Below, piece by piece: positions 6,168 through 7,868 of a stretch of DNA of 7,868 nt. The stretch is from DASXTS01 sp036505275 (GTDB lineage: Bacteria > Actinomycetota > Actinomycetes > Mycobacteriales > Pseudonocardiaceae): positions 1-7,868 of the forward strand of contig DASXTS010000269.1 in NCBI GenBank assembly GCA_036505275.1, written 5' to 3'. Position numbers and translations under genes: made by a program. The notes under the pieces were generated by a model. That model was not told where the DNA came from. It saw only the letters and a list, made by a program, of their open reading frames with translations, and made no database searches. The first letter of the stretch is position 1. Each line of letters starts with the position of its first letter.

Positions 6168-6258
6168 CGGACGGCACTCTACGCGGGGGCGAGCGACGGA
6201 ATCAGGATACCGATTAACGGCGGCGGGCGACGCTCCGTCCTGCGGTAGGGTCCGCCTC
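6168..6258. promoter_or_regulatory. Divergent promoter region with two predicted leaderless promoters
   Basis: The 91 bp between the hydrolase ATG (6167, -) and the racemase ATG (6259, +) contains TAGAGT on the - strand (6181-6176, 8 bases before its ATG) and TAGGGT on the + strand (6246-6251, 7 bases before its ATG). Neither gene has a clear Shine-Dalgarno sequence. A CTGATT 18 bases upstream of TAGAGT could act as a weak -35; none is evident for the racemase. There is an AT-rich centre, GATTAA (6212-6217). Any single regulator bound here could control both genes; no clean operator palindrome is seen. Confidence 0.5.
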
Positions 6259-7425
6259 ATGGGCAGCCGGTCCGGTCCACTCGTCGGCATCCGCGTGATC
6301 GAGCTGGCCGGGCTGGGCCCGGCGCCGTACGCCTGCATGCTGCTGGCCGAGCTCGGCGCCGACGTGCTCCGGATCGACCGGCCTGGCAGCGGCCCGATGA
6401 TCGTTTCGGCCGAGCGCCAACTGCTGCACCGCAGCCGCCCTTGCGCGGCGGTGGACCTGAAGAACCCCGCGGGCAGCGAGGTGCTGCTGCGGCTGGTCGA
6501 GCGGGCCGACGTGCTCGTCGAGGGCCTGCGACCGGGCGTGACCGAGCGGCTCGGGATCGGCCCGCAGGCGTGCCTTGACCGCAACCCGCGCCTGGTCTAC
6601 GGGCGGATGACGGGATGGGGCCAGGACGGCCCGCTCGCCGGCGCGGTCGGTCACGACATCAACTACGCCGGGCTGACCGGCGCATTGCACGCCATCGGCG
6701 TGGCGGAGCGGCCGATTCCGCCGATCAATCTGCTCGCCGACTTCGGCGGCGGGGCGATGTTCCTCGTCTTCGGCGTGCTCGCCGCGCTGGTGGAACGCGA
6801 GCGCAGCGGCCGCGGGCAGGTGGTGGACACCGCGATGGTGGACGGGGTGTCCTCGCTGCTCACCATGGTGCACGGAATGCTGTCCGCCGGTCTCTGGCGC
6901 GACCAGCGCCGATCGAACTACCTCGACGGTGGCGCGCCGTTCTACGACACCTATGCCTGCGCCGACGGGCGCCATGTGGCGGTGGGCGCCATCGAGCCGC
7001 AGTTCTTCGCCGCCCTCATGGCCGGCCTCGGCATTACCGACCTGCCCGGGGAGCAGCTGGACCCGGCGTGCTGGCCGGCGCACCGTGCCGCGTTCACCGC
7101 GGCCTTCGCGACCCGTACCCGCGACGAGTGGGCAACCCACTTCGCCGGCACCGATGCCTGCGTCACTCCGGTGCTCAGCCTCACCGAGGCTCTCGACCAT
7201 CCGCACATCAAGGCCCGCGAGACCTTTGTGGAGTTCGACGGTGTGTCGCAGCCGGGCGTCGCGCCGCGGTTCTCGCGTACCCCTGGTGCGATCACCAGCG
7301 GGCCTCGGGGGCCCGGGCAGGACACCAGGCACGGGCTGCTGGGCTGGGGCATCACGGCGCGGGAGATCGACGAACTGCTGGCGGCCGGCGCTGTTGCCGA
7401 GCTGGGGCCGGACTCCGGCGGATAG
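6259..7425 (+). CDS. mcr: Alpha-methylacyl-CoA racemase, CaiB/BaiF family (388 aa)
   Basis: The enzyme interconverts (2R)- and (2S)-2-methylacyl-CoA esters by alpha-proton exchange, letting methyl-branched chains (such as pristanoyl-type or sterol side chains) enter beta-oxidation, whose dehydrogenases take the 2S form. Family features run through the protein: VIELAGLGPAPYA (13-25), ELGADVLRIDRP (31-42), RPGVTERLGIG (91-101), TGWGQDGP (118-125), GHDINY (131-136), DFGGGAMFL (161-168), GQVVDTAMVDG (185-195), LDGGAPFYDTY (221-231), GAIEPQFF (242-249) and DACVTPVL (about 302-309). The catalytic pair should be His132 and Asp161, with Glu245 nearby, matching His126/Asp156/Glu241 of M. tuberculosis MCR; this specific combination separates racemases from CoA-transferases of the family, which use an Asp and carry other motifs. 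ATG 6259 follows a TAGGGT box by 7 bases and has no ribosome binding site, so the mRNA is probably leaderless. The C-terminal tail is somewhat longer than in the M. tuberculosis enzyme. Confidence 0.93.
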   Translation: MGSRSGPLVGIRVIELAGLGPAPYACMLLAELGADVLRIDRPGSGPMIVSAERQLLHRSRPCAAVDLKNPAGSEVLLRLVERADVLVEGLRPGVTERLGIGPQACLDRNPRLVYGRMTGWGQDGPLAGAVGHDINYAGLTGALHAIGVAERPIPPINLLADFGGGAMFLVFGVLAALVERERSGRGQVVDTAMVDGVSSLLTMVHGMLSAGLWRDQRRSNYLDGGAPFYDTYACADGRHVAVGAIEPQFFAALMAGLGITDLPGEQLDPACWPAHRAAFTAAFATRTRDEWATHFAGTDACVTPVLSLTEALDHPHIKARETFVEFDGVSQPGVAPRFSRTPGAITSGPRGPGQDTRHGLLGWGITAREIDELLAAGAVAELGPDSGG

Positions 7426-7545
7426 GCCGTTTCTCGGCTGGAAAGTTGCGGTTGAGTGGGTTGTTGCGTCTAAGGATGGCTTTGCACGGGATGCGCGGCC
7501 CGATTTGCGCCCTCAGCGTGCGGTCCGAATACGGTTGACTTTAGG
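7426..7545. other. Intergenic region downstream of the racemase gene
   Basis: No gene is seen. A short GCCG-TTTCT-CGGC stem-loop (7426-7438) directly follows the racemase stop but has a 4-bp stem and no T-run, too weak to call a terminator. A TTGACT (7535-7540) resembles a -35 box but has no -10 at the right distance; the TTGCTT at 7553 is better placed. Confidence 0.4.
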
Positions 7546-7556
7546 GCAAGCCTTGC
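7546..7556. promoter_or_regulatory. Inverted repeat GCAAG-N1-CTTGC over the right DUF222 -35 box
   Basis: GCAAG (7546-7550), C, then CTTGC (7552-7556) mirror the repeat at 313-325 but with a 1-base rather than 3-base centre. The inner half overlaps the -35 box, as in the left copy. It may be an operator shared by the two DUF222 genes, or residual homology outside the high-identity block. Confidence 0.35.
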
Positions 7557-7582
7557 TTTCAGGCCAGCTTGTGGAATAGAAT
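7553..7582 (+). promoter_or_regulatory. Predicted promoter of the right DUF222 gene (leaderless)
   Basis: TTGCTT (7553-7558), an 18-base spacer and TAGAAT (7577-7582) form a good -35/-10 pair. The -10 box ends 6 bases before ATG 7589, so transcription should begin at or next to the start codon, giving a leaderless mRNA. No Shine-Dalgarno sequence is present. Confidence 0.6.
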
Positions 7583-7868
7583 GAACGTATGTTCGAGGGG
7601 GACGAGATCATCTCAACAATGCAACACTGGGAGCGGGTCATCGCCCATGCCCAGGCCGAACAATTAAAGGCCATCGCCGAACTCGTCGAGCTGCGCCGCC
7701 AGCCGAACGGACAATTCAGCGACTACACCATCGACGAAATCGCCCTGGCCCTCAACATCTCCGGCATCGCCGCCGGCTACCGGCTCGACCTGGCCCTGGA
7801 CCTCACCCAACGGCTGCCCGCCACCCTCGCCGCGTTAGACACCGGCCAGATCGACCTGCCACGCGCCC
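7569..7868. repeat. Right arm of the 300-bp terminal inverted repeat
   Basis: This is the mirror of 1-300 with four substitutions, at 7578, 7598, 7688 and 7727. The last 141 bases (7728-7868) are identical to the reverse complement of 1-141. Similarity to the left arm ends at 7569, inside the promoter spacer. Confidence 0.95.
7589..7868 (+). CDS. DUF222-domain (13E12 repeat family) protein, N-terminal 93 codons, cut by window edge
   Basis: This is the second copy of the family member at the left edge, reading outward to the right and truncated after 93 codons. It has the same helical DUF222 N-terminus, with Gly4, Glu34 and Thr47 in place of Arg, Gln and Ala. ATG 7589 is set by the TAGAAT box 6 bases upstream and by agreement with the other copy. 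The likely C-terminal HNH nuclease domain is outside the window. Compared with its twin it has the consensus A in the -10 box, so it is the more likely of the two to be expressed. Confidence 0.85.
   Translation, partial: MFEGDEIISTMQHWERVIAHAQAEQLKAIAELVELRRQPNGQFSDYTIDEIALALNISGIAAGYRLDLALDLTQRLPATLAALDTGQIDLPRA

Noticed and set aside
6195..6239. Inverted GACGGA (6195-6200) / TCCGTC (6234-6239) pair as an operator in the divergent promoter
   Set aside because: The half-sites are only 6 bases and 33 bases apart in GC-rich DNA, which is easily explained by chance.
6214..7332. A 372-codon open frame on the - strand opposite the racemase
   Set aside because: It shadows a gene with full racemase motifs; composition is repetitive Arg/Ala/Gly/His with no recognisable domain.
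1..7868. The inverted repeat as the ends of a composite transposon
   Set aside because: There is no transposase or target-site duplication, and the arms are the interiors of coding genes that continue past the window.
1..7868. CRISPR arrays, tRNA or rRNA genes, riboswitches
   Set aside because: No regularly spaced short repeats, cloverleaf-like segments or recognisable conserved RNA cores were seen on either strand by reading.

Overview
The window looks like chromosomal DNA from a high-GC actinobacterium. Codons are strongly GC-ending, the gene set resembles mycobacteria and their relatives (a PlsB2-like acyltransferase, an Mcr-type racemase, DUF222/13E12-family genes), and several genes start a few bases after a TAnnnT -10 box with no ribosome binding site, as leaderless actinobacterial mRNAs do. 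I see no phage, plasmid, CRISPR or RNA genes.

Layout. Positions 1-300 and 7569-7868 are a near-perfect inverted repeat with 4 mismatches. Each arm carries the promoter-proximal part and first 93 codons of a DUF222 (13E12 repeat family) gene reading outward and cut by the window edge. The outermost 141 bases of the arms are identical, which suggests that the window is a whole assembly contig that stopped at a multicopy repeat. After an intergenic stretch (301-479) and an unrecognised coding-like ORF (480-803) comes a + strand pair: an acyl-CoA dehydrogenase of the long-chain/isovaleryl type (772-1932) and an SDR resembling type 10 3-hydroxyacyl-CoA dehydrogenase (1963-2724). Next is a fossil alpha/beta-hydrolase C-terminus interrupted by TGA (about 2740-2871), then a full-length glycerol-3-phosphate acyltransferase, PlsB (2919-5288). 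On the - strand lie a start-less fragment of a small membrane protein (5300-5458) and an intact alpha/beta hydrolase (5478-6167). That hydrolase diverges across 91 bp from an alpha-methylacyl-CoA racemase (6259-7425).

How the genes fit together. The racemase would convert (2R)-methylacyl-CoA to the (2S) form that acyl-CoA dehydrogenases accept. The dehydrogenase and SDR supply the two oxidation steps of a beta-oxidation-like cycle on long or methyl-branched acyl-CoAs. PlsB uses acyl groups in the other direction, to make lysophosphatidic acid for membrane lipids. So the locus is a lipid-metabolism neighbourhood rather than one operon. No hydratase or thiolase is present in the window.

I found no convincing new biological system. 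The most informative observations are the DUF222 inverted repeat with its promoter difference and contig-edge signature, the repeated leaderless-start pattern, the two C-terminal gene fossils, and the dehydrogenase whose catalytic base is at the alternative position.
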